This document shows positions 1-10,159 of a stretch of 64,000 nucleotides of DNA, in pieces. The DNA comes from Oscillospiraceae bacterium (GTDB taxonomy: Bacteria; Bacillota; Clostridia; UBA1381; UBA9506): positions 62,001-126,000 of the forward strand of contig SVJS01000003.1 in assembly GCA_015068855.1 (NCBI GenBank). The letters run 5' to 3'. Both the position numbers and the translations under genes were made by a program. The notes beneath the pieces were generated by a model. The model ran no database searches. It was not told where the DNA came from and saw nothing but the letters and a program-made list of their open reading frames with translations. Numbering within the stretch: position 1 is the first letter of the stretch; each line of letters starts with the position of its first letter.

Positions 1-1
1 T

Positions 2-3000
2 CTGATTAATCATATCTATGATTTTGCCATGAGCCTCCCAAACCCTGAGGCATGGCTGAAAATGTCAACAGAACATTTTTTGGCTGTTGATGATTTTGAC
101 GAAACTATTTTTGCCAAGACCCTTGTTTTGAATGCAAAAAAGCAGGTCGAAGCGATTTTAAGGCAATATGATGCTATGCTGTATCTTGCAGACCGTGATG
201 ATGGCGGCGAGGTTTTGATTCCTTTTTTACATAACGAGAAAGAAGCTTTTGCAAAACTGCTTACAGCCGAGAATTACACAATGTTCAGGGACTACCTTTG
301 CAGTATGAAGTTGGAAACCATACCCCGTGCCCCGAAACATTCACAACCGCGGTATCGGGAGATTATTCGTGACATACGAACAGAGATCAAAGGGATGGAG
401 TTCAAAAGCCTGCGAGAAGACATTTTTGTGCTGAGCTCTCAGGAACAACAGGAGATTATGCGGAAACTGTATCCTCTGATGAACTGTCTTTCCGAGCTTG
501 TGCGCCGCCTCATGGCGTGTTTTGCCGAGAAAAAAGAAAAGAAAAATGTGCTGGATTATAATGATTTGGAGCAGGGATGCTACCGCTTGTTCGTGGATAA
601 AAACGGTCAGCCGACCGCGCTTGCCAAGGCAGAGAAGGACCGTTTTGACGAAATTCTGATTGATGAATATCAGGACACCAGCGCCCTGCAAGAAGCAATC
701 TTTGCTGTTATCAAAAAAGAAAAGGGCTTGTTTTTGGTGGGAGACTTAAAGCAGAGTATTTACCGCTTCCGTAACACCAATCCCAAGCTGTTTCGTGATA
801 AAAAAGAACGGTACAGCCTGCATCCTGATGCCGCGGAGCGTAAAATCATTCTGTCAAAGAATTTCCGTAGCCGTGCCTCTGTTTTAGATGGCATTAATTA
901 CATATTTAGTCAGCTTATGTCAGACGAGGTGGGCGATGTCTCTTATAATGCAGAGGAAATGCTGTATCCCGGCCTTGACTATCCGCCTGCGGAACATCCC
1001 TTATCCGCTGAAATAGAATTATATATGGCGGAACTGGATAGTGATGGGGAAGCTCTTGAAGCAACGGAGGCTGAAGCCATTATGGCGGCCAAGCGTATTA
1101 CGGAGTTAATGGAAGGCCAGTATCAGGTTTTAGGGAAGCAGGGCATGCGAAAGCTTCGCTATGGCGATATCTGCATTCTAATGCGCTCAACGAAAAACAC
1201 AGCGCCGATTTTTTGTAAAACTCTGGCCGATTGTGGCATTCCCTGTTTTAGTGATGCCGGCAGTTCGTTTTTGCAGAGCCGTGAAATCACGGTTATGATG
1301 TCGCTTCTTAAAATTATCGACAACCCGCATCAGGATATTCCGCTTCTTGCGGTTTTGCATTCTGAGCTTTACGGGCTCACGCCGGATGAATTAGCAGAAA
1401 TCCGTCTTGCAGACAGAAAGAGCGATATTTTTGATGCTGTCTGTGCCCGCGCGACGCAACAGGATGGGCTGGGGGCTCGCCTCAAAGACTTTTTAGACCG
1501 GCTTTCGCTCTATCGTGAAAAGAGCAGGGAGCTTGACACAGCGGAGCTTGTCTGGTATTTATACGCGCAAACAGGCTTGTATGACATGCAGGCGGTTATG
1601 CGCGGTGGCACACTTCGGCGTATGAATTTGCGGCTGTTATATCTTCGTGCGGCAGAATTTGAAAAAACGGGCCTGAAAGGGCTTTACAGCTTTATTCGCT
1701 TTATCGATGAATATGAGTCCATCGGTGGCGATTATGATGCCGCCCGTGCCGTTGGGGAAGAGCAGGACGTTGTCCGTGTGATGAGCATTCATAAAAGTAA
1801 AGGTCTTGAATTTCCCGTGGTTATTGTAAGTGGCTTGGACCGTCGGTTTAACATGCGGGATACGTATGAAAAAGTACTGATACACGATGAATTTGGATAT
1901 GGACCGAAATATATTGATACCGACCTGGGCATTTCCTATGAAAACGCTGCCAGTCAGGCGGTCAAGCAGGCCATGAAAGCAGAAACAATATCTGAGGAAA
2001 TGCGTATTTTGTATGTTGCCTTAACCCGTGCCCGCGAAAAACTGATTCTGACAGGAGCAGGGAAGGATATTGCTTTCGTTGTGCAAGAATGTGCTTTGGG
2101 CGTGTATAACGGCAAAGTTTCTGCCGGCTTTGCGCAAACAGCATCTTCCTATTTGGATTGGATTTTGATGGCACTATTTTCCCATCCTGACGGGGCAGCC
2201 CTGCGTGATAGAGTAGACATGGAGTTTGGTAATCTGGCAGAACGACTGGGTCGTTTTCGTATTGAATTGTATCAGGAAGAGGAGCTAATCCCTGAAACGG
2301 TGCAACGGCTCGAGGAGGAAAAAAATCCGCAAAAGGACCTGTCTGAGCAACTTATGTCGCAGATAGACTATCAATATGCTTTTGCTGATTCTCTTGCTTT
2401 TCCTGCCAAAATAACGGTTACAGAGCTCAAAAGAAAAATGCAGGAGCAGGAAGAGGATGCGGTGTACCTGTATCCGAGACCTCTGTTTTTAATGAAGCAT
2501 AAAGGCGGCCTGAAAGCGACGGAGATAGGAACAGCCGTCCACAGCTTCATGGAGCGTTTAGACTACCGTCGATGTCAAAGCGAGGCAGAGCTTTTAGAGC
2601 AGCTTAATGAGCTTGAAAGCCAGAACATCTTGTCCCGGGAAGAGGCGGCAGCTATACCCATTTTGAAAATCAAGCGCTTTGTAGACTCTCCTATCGGAAA
2701 ACGCCTGCAAGCGGCAGAAAAAGTCCGTCGGGAGGTTTCTTTCAGTTTTTACATGGATGCAGAGCCGTTTTTTGGTGCTAAGGGCCAGGTTATGCTGCAA
2801 GGTATGATTGATTGCGTTCTGTTTGAAGAGGACGGTATCAGCATCATCGACTATAAAACAGACCGTGGCGAAAGCCCTGCGGAGCTTGTAGAGAGATATA
2901 AGCTGCAGCTTGACTGTTATGCTAAGGCGGCAGAAATCATGTATGGCAAGCCTGTCATTCATCGCTATTTATATTTGTTCCATTTTGATGACTATATTGA

Positions 3001-3007
3001 GGTATAA
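2..3007 (+). CDS. addA: ATP-dependent helicase/nuclease subunit A (AddA), 5'-truncated by the window edge
   Basis: Reading frame is open to the window start (LINHIYDFAMSLPNPEAWL...). UvrD-like motifs ILIDEYQDTS, LVGDLKQSIYRFR, VMSIHKSKGLEFPVV, YVALTRAREKL, and C-terminal nuclease motif GMIDCVLFEEDGISIIDYKTD. Confidence 0.95.
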   Translation: MINHIYDFAMSLPNPEAWLKMSTEHFLAVDDFDETIFAKTLVLNAKKQVEAILRQYDAMLYLADRDDGGEVLIPFLHNEKEAFAKLLTAENYTMFRDYLCSMKLETIPRAPKHSQPRYREIIRDIRTEIKGMEFKSLREDIFVLSSQEQQEIMRKLYPLMNCLSELVRRLMACFAEKKEKKNVLDYNDLEQGCYRLFVDKNGQPTALAKAEKDRFDEILIDEYQDTSALQEAIFAVIKKEKGLFLVGDLKQSIYRFRNTNPKLFRDKKERYSLHPDAAERKIILSKNFRSRASVLDGINYIFSQLMSDEVGDVSYNAEEMLYPGLDYPPAEHPLSAEIELYMAELDSDGEALEATEAEAIMAAKRITELMEGQYQVLGKQGMRKLRYGDICILMRSTKNTAPIFCKTLADCGIPCFSDAGSSFLQSREITVMMSLLKIIDNPHQDIPLLAVLHSELYGLTPDELAEIRLADRKSDIFDAVCARATQQDGLGARLKDFLDRLSLYREKSRELDTAELVWYLYAQTGLYDMQAVMRGGTLRRMNLRLLYLRAAEFEKTGLKGLYSFIRFIDEYESIGGDYDAARAVGEEQDVVRVMSIHKSKGLEFPVVIVSGLDRRFNMRDTYEKVLIHDEFGYGPKYIDTDLGISYENAASQAVKQAMKAETISEEMRILYVALTRAREKLILTGAGKDIAFVVQECALGVYNGKVSAGFAQTASSYLDWILMALFSHPDGAALRDRVDMEFGNLAERLGRFRIELYQEEELIPETVQRLEEEKNPQKDLSEQLMSQIDYQYAFADSLAFPAKITVTELKRKMQEQEEDAVYLYPRPLFLMKHKGGLKATEIGTAVHSFMERLDYRRCQSEAELLEQLNELESQNILSREEAAAIPILKIKRFVDSPIGKRLQAAEKVRREVSFSFYMDAEPFFGAKGQVMLQGMIDCVLFEEDGISIIDYKTDRGESPAELVERYKLQLDCYAKAAEIMYGKPVIHRYLYLFHFDDYIEV

Positions 3008-3045
3008 AAAAAGGACCGTATTCAACAGAATACGGTCTTTTTATG
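3008..3045 (+). terminator. Rho-independent terminator after addA
   Basis: Hairpin gaccgtattcaacagaatacggtc followed by a T-run. Confidence 0.8.
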
Positions 3046-3055
3046 TCTGATTAAG

Positions 3056-4252
3056 TTACACAATAATGGCTGTGCCTTGTTTTTCCTTTACAGCTGCAAT
3101 TAAAGCGGACAGGGGCTTTTTAGCCACTAACATGTCGTAGTATGCCATGATGCGGGCATAGGTCTCATCCGTTTCGGCAAAGCCGGCAACCTCTGTCAGG
3201 ATTGTCTTCGGCTCCATGGGTTCTTCGCCGCCACGACGGAACAGCAGGGAAGCGGCAATGGCAATTTCTATGTAGTCAGCCGGAACGTTTTGCTCCTGAC
3301 ACAGACGAAGAGCACCAATCATACGGTCGTTGGGCGAAAGCTTGCGCTTAATGTCGCCGCCAACACGGGCATTTGTATCGCCAAGCTGCTTGTTTGAGAA
3401 ACGGTAAACAAGGTTCTCAACGTGGTTGTTAAGCCCGATGAAAGGAACATCATATTTCATGCTCATGGCAAGGGCAGAAGCCTGCATGGCCCGCAGAACG
3501 ATTAATTCAACATCTGCATGGCCGATGCTTTCCCAAATGGCATCGCAGCCAACGTATTGACCAAGGTAAGCCGTGGAAGCGTGACCCATGTTGTGAACAA
3601 ACAGCTTACGCTCGATGTAATAAGAAAACGGAGAGAAAGGAACTAAATTTTCGATAGCGGGTAATTCCCCGCGAAAAGCTGCTTTGTCAACGGGCAGTCT
3701 GTCATAACGTTCAACGCAAACGCGAAGCGGATTACCGTCCTTCATGGCATCGGTCTGGATGGGAACCATGCGGCCGATGGAGGCTTCAACAAAACCGACC
3801 TTGTCTAAAAAAGAACGTTCTTCCTCGGTCATTAAATCGGAAATCATGCCTTTTAAGAATTCGTCTGCTCCAATCAGATTTTCACAAATGATAATATCAA
3901 GAGGCTTTTTGTTGCCCTCTGTGAAACGACGGACAATACCTTCTTTAACAGGCTTAACAATGAATTTAAGAACATTAACGCCAACAGCGGTTGCACAGAT
4001 ATCGGCTTCAGCGATAGCGCGGCTTACGGCGTCAATATCGTTACCGTCAATGCCGCTTACGTTTTTCACCATAATCTCATCATAGCTGTCGCCCTTCAAA
4101 ATACGAACAGGGTACTGTTTTTCTGTGTTCAGTGTTTCGAGCAAGTCTTTGTTAACATCCACAAAGCTCACGCTGTAACCGGCCTGAAACAGGAGCTGAC
4201 CGATAAACCCACGGCCGATGTTACCGCCGCCATACATAACTGCTTTTTTCAT
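3056..4252 (-). CDS. mtlD: Mannitol-1-phosphate 5-dehydrogenase family protein
   Basis: N-terminal MKKAVMYGGGNIGRGFIGQLLFQAGYSVSFVDVN Rossmann motif and overall similarity to the mannitol dehydrogenase family; 398 aa. Confidence 0.8.
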   Translation of the reverse strand: MKKAVMYGGGNIGRGFIGQLLFQAGYSVSFVDVNKDLLETLNTEKQYPVRILKGDSYDEIMVKNVSGIDGNDIDAVSRAIAEADICATAVGVNVLKFIVKPVKEGIVRRFTEGNKKPLDIIICENLIGADEFLKGMISDLMTEEERSFLDKVGFVEASIGRMVPIQTDAMKDGNPLRVCVERYDRLPVDKAAFRGELPAIENLVPFSPFSYYIERKLFVHNMGHASTAYLGQYVGCDAIWESIGHADVELIVLRAMQASALAMSMKYDVPFIGLNNHVENLVYRFSNKQLGDTNARVGGDIKRKLSPNDRMIGALRLCQEQNVPADYIEIAIAASLLFRRGGEEPMEPKTILTEVAGFAETDETYARIMAYYDMLVAKKPLSALIAAVKEKQGTAIIV

Positions 4253-4394
4253 CTTCGTATCCTTTCTGCATCTATATGTCGTAAAAAGTATGATTGTGTA
4301 TCACTCAGGTTATTATATCAATTTTAGCAAACAGAGTCAAGGCGCTTGAGGAAAATTTTTGCATAAGCAAAGAGCGAGTTTCGTTACATAAAAA

Positions 4395-4427
4395 AGAAAC
4401 CAAGCCCTGACGGACTTGGTTTCTTTT
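4395..4427 (-). terminator. Terminator of tRNA-Thr
   Basis: Minus-strand hairpin AAAGAAACCAAGTCCGTCAGGGCTTGGTTTCTTTT directly after the CCA end. Confidence 0.8.
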
Positions 4428-4502
4428 GGAGCTGGTAATGGGACTCGAACCCGCGACCTGCTCATTACGAATGAGCTGCTCTACCAACTGAGCTACACCA
4501 GC
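4427..4502 (-). tRNA. tRNA-Thr (CGT)
   Basis: Minus strand GCTGGTGTAGCTCAGTTGGTAGAGCAGCTCATTCGTAATGAGCAGGTCGCGGGTTCGAGTCCCATTACCAGCTCCA; cloverleaf, anticodon CGT, encoded CCA. Confidence 0.95.
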
Positions 4503-4796
4503 CTATGAGTGATCCAAACTACAGTACAGTATACCATTAAAGTCCTTTGTTGTCAAGTCTTTTGTGACTTTATTTCCTGCCATAATTTTCTCTCCGTGGT
4601 CACATGGAAACTTTTATAAAAGAGCAGAGGCGTTTATCATTTGGACTCTTTGTATTTTCTTGAATTTTTTAAGAAAAAATTGTTTTTTCCTCTTCCCTTT
4701 TGCATTGTTTTGTGATACAATACGTATAGTAAAATGTATAAGGGTAATGATGTGCCCAAATACAGAGCGTTAACCTTAGTTAAGGAGGTGTAACAC

Positions 4797-4967
4797 ATGG
4801 CATACGTAATCACAGATGAGTGCATCGGTTGTGGTGCTTGCGAGGATCAGTGCCCCGTTAGCTGCATCAGCGCCGGTGATCCGATTTATGTAATTGATGC
4901 TGATAGCTGTATCGACTGCGGTAACTGCGCAGGCACATGCCCCGTAGGTGCGCCTCAGGCTGAATAA
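4797..4967 (+). CDS. 2[4Fe-4S] ferredoxin, 56 aa (not in supplied ORF list)
   Basis: ATG after aaggaggtg; translation MAYVITDECIGCGACEDQCPVSCISAGDPIYVIDADSCIDCGNCAGTCPVGAPQAE with two CxxCxxCxxxCP motifs. Confidence 0.96.
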   Translation: MAYVITDECIGCGACEDQCPVSCISAGDPIYVIDADSCIDCGNCAGTCPVGAPQAE

Positions 4968-4982
4968 GGTCATTACATACGA

Positions 4983-5020
4983 AAAAACTGTTGCAAGGAA
5001 CTTGCAACAGTTTTTTTTAT
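4983..5020 (+). terminator. Terminator after ferredoxin gene
   Basis: aaaactgttgcaaggaacttgcaacagtttttttt. Confidence 0.85.
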
Positions 5021-5104
5021 TGCCAATTCTGTCAGATATTACAGCTTGAAAAGGGCGTTTTTTCCCTGTATAATAAAAAAGTAGATAGAACGGGGGAGAG
5101 TGCC

Positions 5105-5326
5105 ATGAAACAGAAGAAGAAAATCAGAATGCATTGGATGGCGCGTCTTGTCATCAGCCTTGGCTGCAAGCTCGCGCTCGGTCTTTTATGTTTAGGCTTT
5201 CTGGCAGAGCGGGGCTCCTATTTAGCCGTTTCCATGTGCCAGACAGCCGTTACCATGTTTGCCATTTCCGTGGTCGGGGGGCTCTTATCCGATGTTGTCG
5301 CCTACCGCGTAGGCATGCGGGAATAA
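5105..5326 (+). CDS. Small putative membrane protein (73 aa)
   Basis: ATG after cgggggagagtgcc; MKQKKKIRMHWMARLVISLGCKLALGLLCLGFLAERGSYLAVSMCQTAVTMFAISVVGGLLSDVVAYRVGMRE, two hydrophobic segments. The listed upstream start (4991) lies in the preceding terminator. Confidence 0.65.
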   Translation: MKQKKKIRMHWMARLVISLGCKLALGLLCLGFLAERGSYLAVSMCQTAVTMFAISVVGGLLSDVVAYRVGMRE

Positions 5327-5338
5327 AGATAGAAAACG

Positions 5339-5375
5339 TAAGGGTGTTGTTTCAAAAGAAACAACACCCTTATTA
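5339..5375. terminator. Bidirectional terminator
   Basis: aagggtgttgtttcaaaagaaacaacaccctt between convergent genes. Confidence 0.8.
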
Positions 5376-5386
5376 CATAAACACCC

Positions 5387-6505
5387 TTATTCTAAAACGT
5401 AAACACGTGCCGGACGGCGTCCAAACTGAAAACATTCAGCGGTTGTGTTATAAAAGAGGTCAATTCTGTTTCCGCGGATTGCACCACCGGTGTCGCCGGC
5501 AATGGCATACCCGTATGTCCAGGAGCCATCAACAGCTTCAATGTAGAGCTTGCTTCCCAGAGGAATCACGCGGGGGTCAACGGCGATAACGCCATATGCT
5601 GCGGGACGGCCGGAGGCGGTCACGCTGCCCACGTTAAAGCTGTATGCCGTGGCTTTAACGTCAATAATCTGCTTCACTTTCAGCTCGCTAGCGGAGGCGG
5701 CAACAACCTTGTTCCCCTGAACGCCTTTTTCTACAATATGGTCAACAGAGGGAATAATGGGCTCAACATGGAGCACCTCGCGGGAGATTTCCTCGCCGTC
5801 GCGGGTAATCACCTTGTAGCTTGTGTTTTGTGTACCGTCTTTACCTTCCTGCAACACAACAGAGTGATTTTTGCCTTCGTTGTAGTTCGGGCGGATGATG
5901 GTTTTGCAAACAGCTGCTTCATGAACGGTTTCTTCATAAACCTTAACACGGCAAATTTGCACGCTCATTCCCTCTGTAACGGGAGTTTCCAGGCAGGGGG
6001 TAATTTCATCATAGACATCTAATGTGATGTCACAGGATTTCAAAAAGGCGGATAAAATGTCGCCGTGGCCGTAAACTTCCCTGGTTTCGCCGTCAGATGT
6101 CAACACAATTTTGGTGGCACGTTCAATCGTGATTGTGCTGTTGTGACGTAAAAAAGAATTTAAGGGAGAGGAGATGCGGTCGCCGGGACGTAATGTAATT
6201 CCTTGCTCTGTCAGAAATTCATCGACATAGATGCGGCTGCTGGTTGCCTGCATCGTCTGGCCGTCATCCACAACGGTTACCTGCTTGGTTACAACGAAAC
6301 CGAACAGAAACATGGTAACGGCAAACAGAGCAACCAATGTGCAAACGGTTGTGAACACATTATGTCTCGGAAGAGCCTTAATTGCCATCCATTTATTCTT
6401 TAACATTTTTACACTTCCTTTCCTTTTCGCATAAAAAAGGACGATGTTTTGAGCGAAAATTATAACGCATTTGTTACAAAATTGTTTCATTTTTGCAAAG
6501 TGCAC
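5387..6505 (-). CDS. YabE-like cell-wall protein: DUF348 repeats, G5-like domain and C-terminal 3D domain
   Basis: Single TM near the N-terminus; VTVVDDGQTMQATSS DUF348 pattern; C-terminal DVKATAYSFNVGSVTASGRPAAYGVIAVDPRVIPLGSKLYIEAVDGSWTYGYAIAGDTGGAIRGNRIDLF 3D domain. The true start is probably an internal Met (MLKNKW). Confidence 0.88.
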   Translation of the reverse strand: MHFAKMKQFCNKCVIIFAQNIVLFYAKRKGSVKMLKNKWMAIKALPRHNVFTTVCTLVALFAVTMFLFGFVVTKQVTVVDDGQTMQATSSRIYVDEFLTEQGITLRPGDRISSPLNSFLRHNSTITIERATKIVLTSDGETREVYGHGDILSAFLKSCDITLDVYDEITPCLETPVTEGMSVQICRVKVYEETVHEAAVCKTIIRPNYNEGKNHSVVLQEGKDGTQNTSYKVITRDGEEISREVLHVEPIIPSVDHIVEKGVQGNKVVAASASELKVKQIIDVKATAYSFNVGSVTASGRPAAYGVIAVDPRVIPLGSKLYIEAVDGSWTYGYAIAGDTGGAIRGNRIDLFYNTTAECFQFGRRPARVYVLE

Positions 6506-6781
6506 GGACTATTATAAAACTTTTTTGGCGAAATGTCAAACAATTATTCAAAATTAAGCAGAAAACGTGTGGCCTTAAATTTATTTTTTGACTGTAAAAC
6601 CTTGGACAAATCCCTTTATTGCTTACTATACGGCAATAAAAGTAAAATTATTCCAATTTTATGCGTTTTTTCCGTTTTTGGCTTTAATTTTATTGACTCA
6701 AAGCAGAAATTATGATAAAATTTAAGTAAATTTGGAGCGAAAAACAGGATAAAAACGGGCTTTCGGGGAGGTGCATGTGAC

Positions 6782-9700
6782 ATGGCTTTAACGATACTTT
6801 ACGGCGAGGCAGGAACGGGTAAAAGTGAATATTGTCTGGATGCTATGTGCGCACTTCATAAACAGGGAACGAGCACCCTTTTGTTGGTGCCGGAGCAGTT
6901 TTCCCATATGGCCGAGATGGCTCTTGTTCGTAAAAACGGATATATTTCAGACGATATTAAGGTCAGCTCCTTTAAGCGCCTGGCTCATAAGCTTATGGAA
7001 AAAAAGGGATTGCTGCGGCAGAACATCAGCGCAATCGGCAAAAGCATGTTGCTGGCGAAAGCTATTTTAAGCGTTTCCTCTGATTTGACCATGTATCGTC
7101 GTGCAGCGGAGAAGCCCGGTTTTATATCTTCCATGTTAGAGTTCATTGCAGATTGCAAGCGCTCTGCTGTTTTGCCCGAAAATTTAGCCTCGGTTACGGT
7201 TTCGAACAATGCTTATTTCTCACTTAAAATAAAAGAATTATCCTTATTATATGAAGCATATCATCGTGCCGTTGATGCTTCCTATACAGACAGCGAGGAT
7301 GCGCTGATGCATCTTTCCAAATTGGCGATAGAAGATGACTATTTCCGCGGCATGGTTATTTTTATTGATGAGTTCTTTCGCTTCACACAAGCGGAAATGG
7401 ACTGTATTTGCGCTTTTTGTCTTGCCGGAGCGGAGGTTTATATCAGCTTGGGAACAAAAAATGCCCAAATCACAGGCGTTTTTGAGCCTGTTAAGAAAAC
7501 CGCCGAGCAGCTTTTGTCTATGGCCAGACAAAATGGAATCGAAGTGGCCAGTCCCGTTTATCTGTCTGAAAAACATCGTTTTGCTGCCTCTTGTGAGCTT
7601 GCACATTTTGAAGCGGAGTATCATCAGCATCCGCCCCGTGTATATGAAGATGCAACAAAAGATATTTCCTTATTTATTGCACCTGATTTATATACAGAGG
7701 TGCAGGCGCTTGCTGCCGCCATCTGCCGTGAGGTTGCAAAAGGCAATTTGCACTATCGGGATGTTGCCGTGGTTGCGGGCAACCAGGAGCTTTACCGGGA
7801 TTTGATCAAGACAGTTTTTCCCATTTATAATATCCCTGTTTTTATTGATGAGAAAAAGTCCCTGCTTTCTCATCCCATTATTGTCATGCTGTTTTCCTTG
7901 CTCGACCTTATGGCAAACGGGTTTGAAACAGAGACAATTCTTGCCTATTGTAAAACAGGGTATAGTGGTCTTACACAGTCTGAAACTGATACCCTTGAGA
8001 ATTTTGCTCTGGCAGGACGCCTGCGTCGTGATGATTGGTTAGACGAAACCCGTTTTCTGCAAAGAGCGGATTCTATCTTTAATAAAACAGAGGATTATGA
8101 AGCCTCCCATGCGGAGGATGCGGCTTATGTGCTGGGACTCAGGACCAAGCTTATCACGCCGCTGCTTGCCTTGCGGTCGGCCCTGCGCGAAAGTCAACGT
8201 GTGACAGACCGTGTTGCCGCATTTGTAGACTTTTTTGAAGAAATTTCCTTATATCAGGTAGTGCAGGCAGAGGTCGACGGGATGCAAAATCGTGGCGACC
8301 ACCAAAAAGCTCGGATGTTAGGGGAGGTTTATAACCTTTTAATCCAGTTATTTGATGAACTTGTTTTATGTTTAGGTGAAGAAAAAATCGGCATGGAGAG
8401 GTTAACAACCATTATTTCTGCCGGACTGTCCCAATGCGAAATATCAACCATTCCGCCCGGGTATGACCAGGTCTTCTTTGGCGATGTTAACCGCTCTGTT
8501 ATCAAAAACGTCAAGGCCTTGTTTGTGATTGGCGTGAATGACACGGCCTTTCCCGCGCCACCACCGCAGGACGGGATTTTACATGATGAGGAACGCCGGC
8601 TACTGGCGGAAAAGGGCTTACGTCTCGGTCCGGACGGACAAACGATTGCATTGCATAATCAATATGTAGTCTATAATGCACTGACGATTAGCAGCGGCAG
8701 CTTATATATCAGCTATGCCATAGCCGACCATGAAGGAAAAGCCCTGCGACCGGCAAGCCTCATTGGGCGACTTAACAAAATTTTCCCGCGTCTTGCGGTT
8801 TCAGACCATATTCAGGAGGAGCCCGAGGCAGAGCAGATGGTTGCAGGCAAAGCTTCGGCGTGGCAATATCTGCTGGAACATTTTCACAGCGATACGCCCG
8901 CAGTTTCTGCCCTAAAAAGGTTCTTTTCGCAGGATGCGGCCTACCAGAACCAGTATCACGCTCTCGTGCGTCTTGCAGACAATCGTGAGCCGAAAAGCAG
9001 CATTTCAGAAAAACTGGCCCGCGCCCTTTATGGTCAGGGATTGCGGGGGAGTGTCAGTCAACTGGAAAAATACAGCAACTGTCCTTTTTCCTATTTTATG
9101 CATTACGGGTTACGTGCCAAAGAGCGTAAAATTCTGAAAATTGATGCGCCGGATATTGGGACATTGCTTCATAATCTGATTGAAATCGCTTCCCGCCGTA
9201 TTGAAACAATCGAGGGCGGCTATAAGGCGCTGGATGATGCGCAGGCGACGCAAATAGCCCGAGAGGTTGTTACAGAGTATTTTTCAGAAGCCTTTATTGC
9301 AAGACTCTATTCCGAAAAACGCCTGGCGGCCTTAATCCGTCGCTTGCAGAATCAGGTTGCCAAGATGCTTATGGTTATTGCAAGGCATGTGGCACAAGGG
9401 GAGTTTGAACCTTGCGCCTTTGAGGTTGCATTCAGCGAAACAGGGGAGTTGCCTCCCGTTACCATTCAACTTCCCACGGGAGAAACAATTACCTTAACGG
9501 GCCGCATTGATCGCATTGATATGATGAAACGGGATGCTTCTGTCTATATCAAAATTATTGACTATAAAACAGGGAACAAGAGCTTTAAGCTCAGCGATGT
9601 CTATAACGGTTTATCCTTGCAGCTGGCTGTATACCTCATATCCGTCGTGGAGGGCGGAGCGGCTTTGACAGATGCCAAGGTGATGCCTGCGGGCATGTTT

Positions 9701-10159
9701 TATTTCCGTCTGGCAGACCGCGTTGTTGATAGCCAGCATCAGACAGAAAATGCCTTACTTAAACAATTCAAAATGAGCGGTTTGCTCCTTAAAGATGTGG
9801 ACATTGTCAAAGCAATGGACCGTGGCATCAGCGGGCATTCCTCCATTTTGCCTGCCTATATGAAGCAGGACGGCTCTTTGTCTGACAGCAGTGGCAGCTA
9901 TGCGACCTTAGAGGAATTCAAAAAGCTTTCTGCCCATGTTAAGAGAACGGCAGGGGCCATCGGCCGTGAAATTCTGCACGGGGGCGCCTCAGTTTCGCCC
10001 TGTAAAAACGGCGGACGCTTACCTTGCACATACTGCCCGTATCATGCGGTTTGCGCCTTCGACCCGGAACATGATCGGTATCGTGTCATGCCGCCGCTTA
10101 GGGATGACGCCGTTTGGGAGATGTTAAATGAAACAGAAAAAAAAGACTGTAACGAGTGA
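6782..10159 (+). CDS. addB: ATP-dependent helicase/nuclease subunit B (AddB)
   Basis: N-terminal LTILYGEAGTGKSEYCLDAM Walker A, C-terminal Fe-S/nuclease motifs KIIDYKTG and C...CTYCPYHAVC; 1125 aa. Confidence 0.95.
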   Translation: MALTILYGEAGTGKSEYCLDAMCALHKQGTSTLLLVPEQFSHMAEMALVRKNGYISDDIKVSSFKRLAHKLMEKKGLLRQNISAIGKSMLLAKAILSVSSDLTMYRRAAEKPGFISSMLEFIADCKRSAVLPENLASVTVSNNAYFSLKIKELSLLYEAYHRAVDASYTDSEDALMHLSKLAIEDDYFRGMVIFIDEFFRFTQAEMDCICAFCLAGAEVYISLGTKNAQITGVFEPVKKTAEQLLSMARQNGIEVASPVYLSEKHRFAASCELAHFEAEYHQHPPRVYEDATKDISLFIAPDLYTEVQALAAAICREVAKGNLHYRDVAVVAGNQELYRDLIKTVFPIYNIPVFIDEKKSLLSHPIIVMLFSLLDLMANGFETETILAYCKTGYSGLTQSETDTLENFALAGRLRRDDWLDETRFLQRADSIFNKTEDYEASHAEDAAYVLGLRTKLITPLLALRSALRESQRVTDRVAAFVDFFEEISLYQVVQAEVDGMQNRGDHQKARMLGEVYNLLIQLFDELVLCLGEEKIGMERLTTIISAGLSQCEISTIPPGYDQVFFGDVNRSVIKNVKALFVIGVNDTAFPAPPPQDGILHDEERRLLAEKGLRLGPDGQTIALHNQYVVYNALTISSGSLYISYAIADHEGKALRPASLIGRLNKIFPRLAVSDHIQEEPEAEQMVAGKASAWQYLLEHFHSDTPAVSALKRFFSQDAAYQNQYHALVRLADNREPKSSISEKLARALYGQGLRGSVSQLEKYSNCPFSYFMHYGLRAKERKILKIDAPDIGTLLHNLIEIASRRIETIEGGYKALDDAQATQIAREVVTEYFSEAFIARLYSEKRLAALIRRLQNQVAKMLMVIARHVAQGEFEPCAFEVAFSETGELPPVTIQLPTGETITLTGRIDRIDMMKRDASVYIKIIDYKTGNKSFKLSDVYNGLSLQLAVYLISVVEGGAALTDAKVMPAGMFYFRLADRVVDSQHQTENALLKQFKMSGLLLKDVDIVKAMDRGISGHSSILPAYMKQDGSLSDSSGSYATLEEFKKLSAHVKRTAGAIGREILHGGASVSPCKNGGRLPCTYCPYHAVCAFDPEHDRYRVMPPLRDDAVWEMLNETEKKDCNE

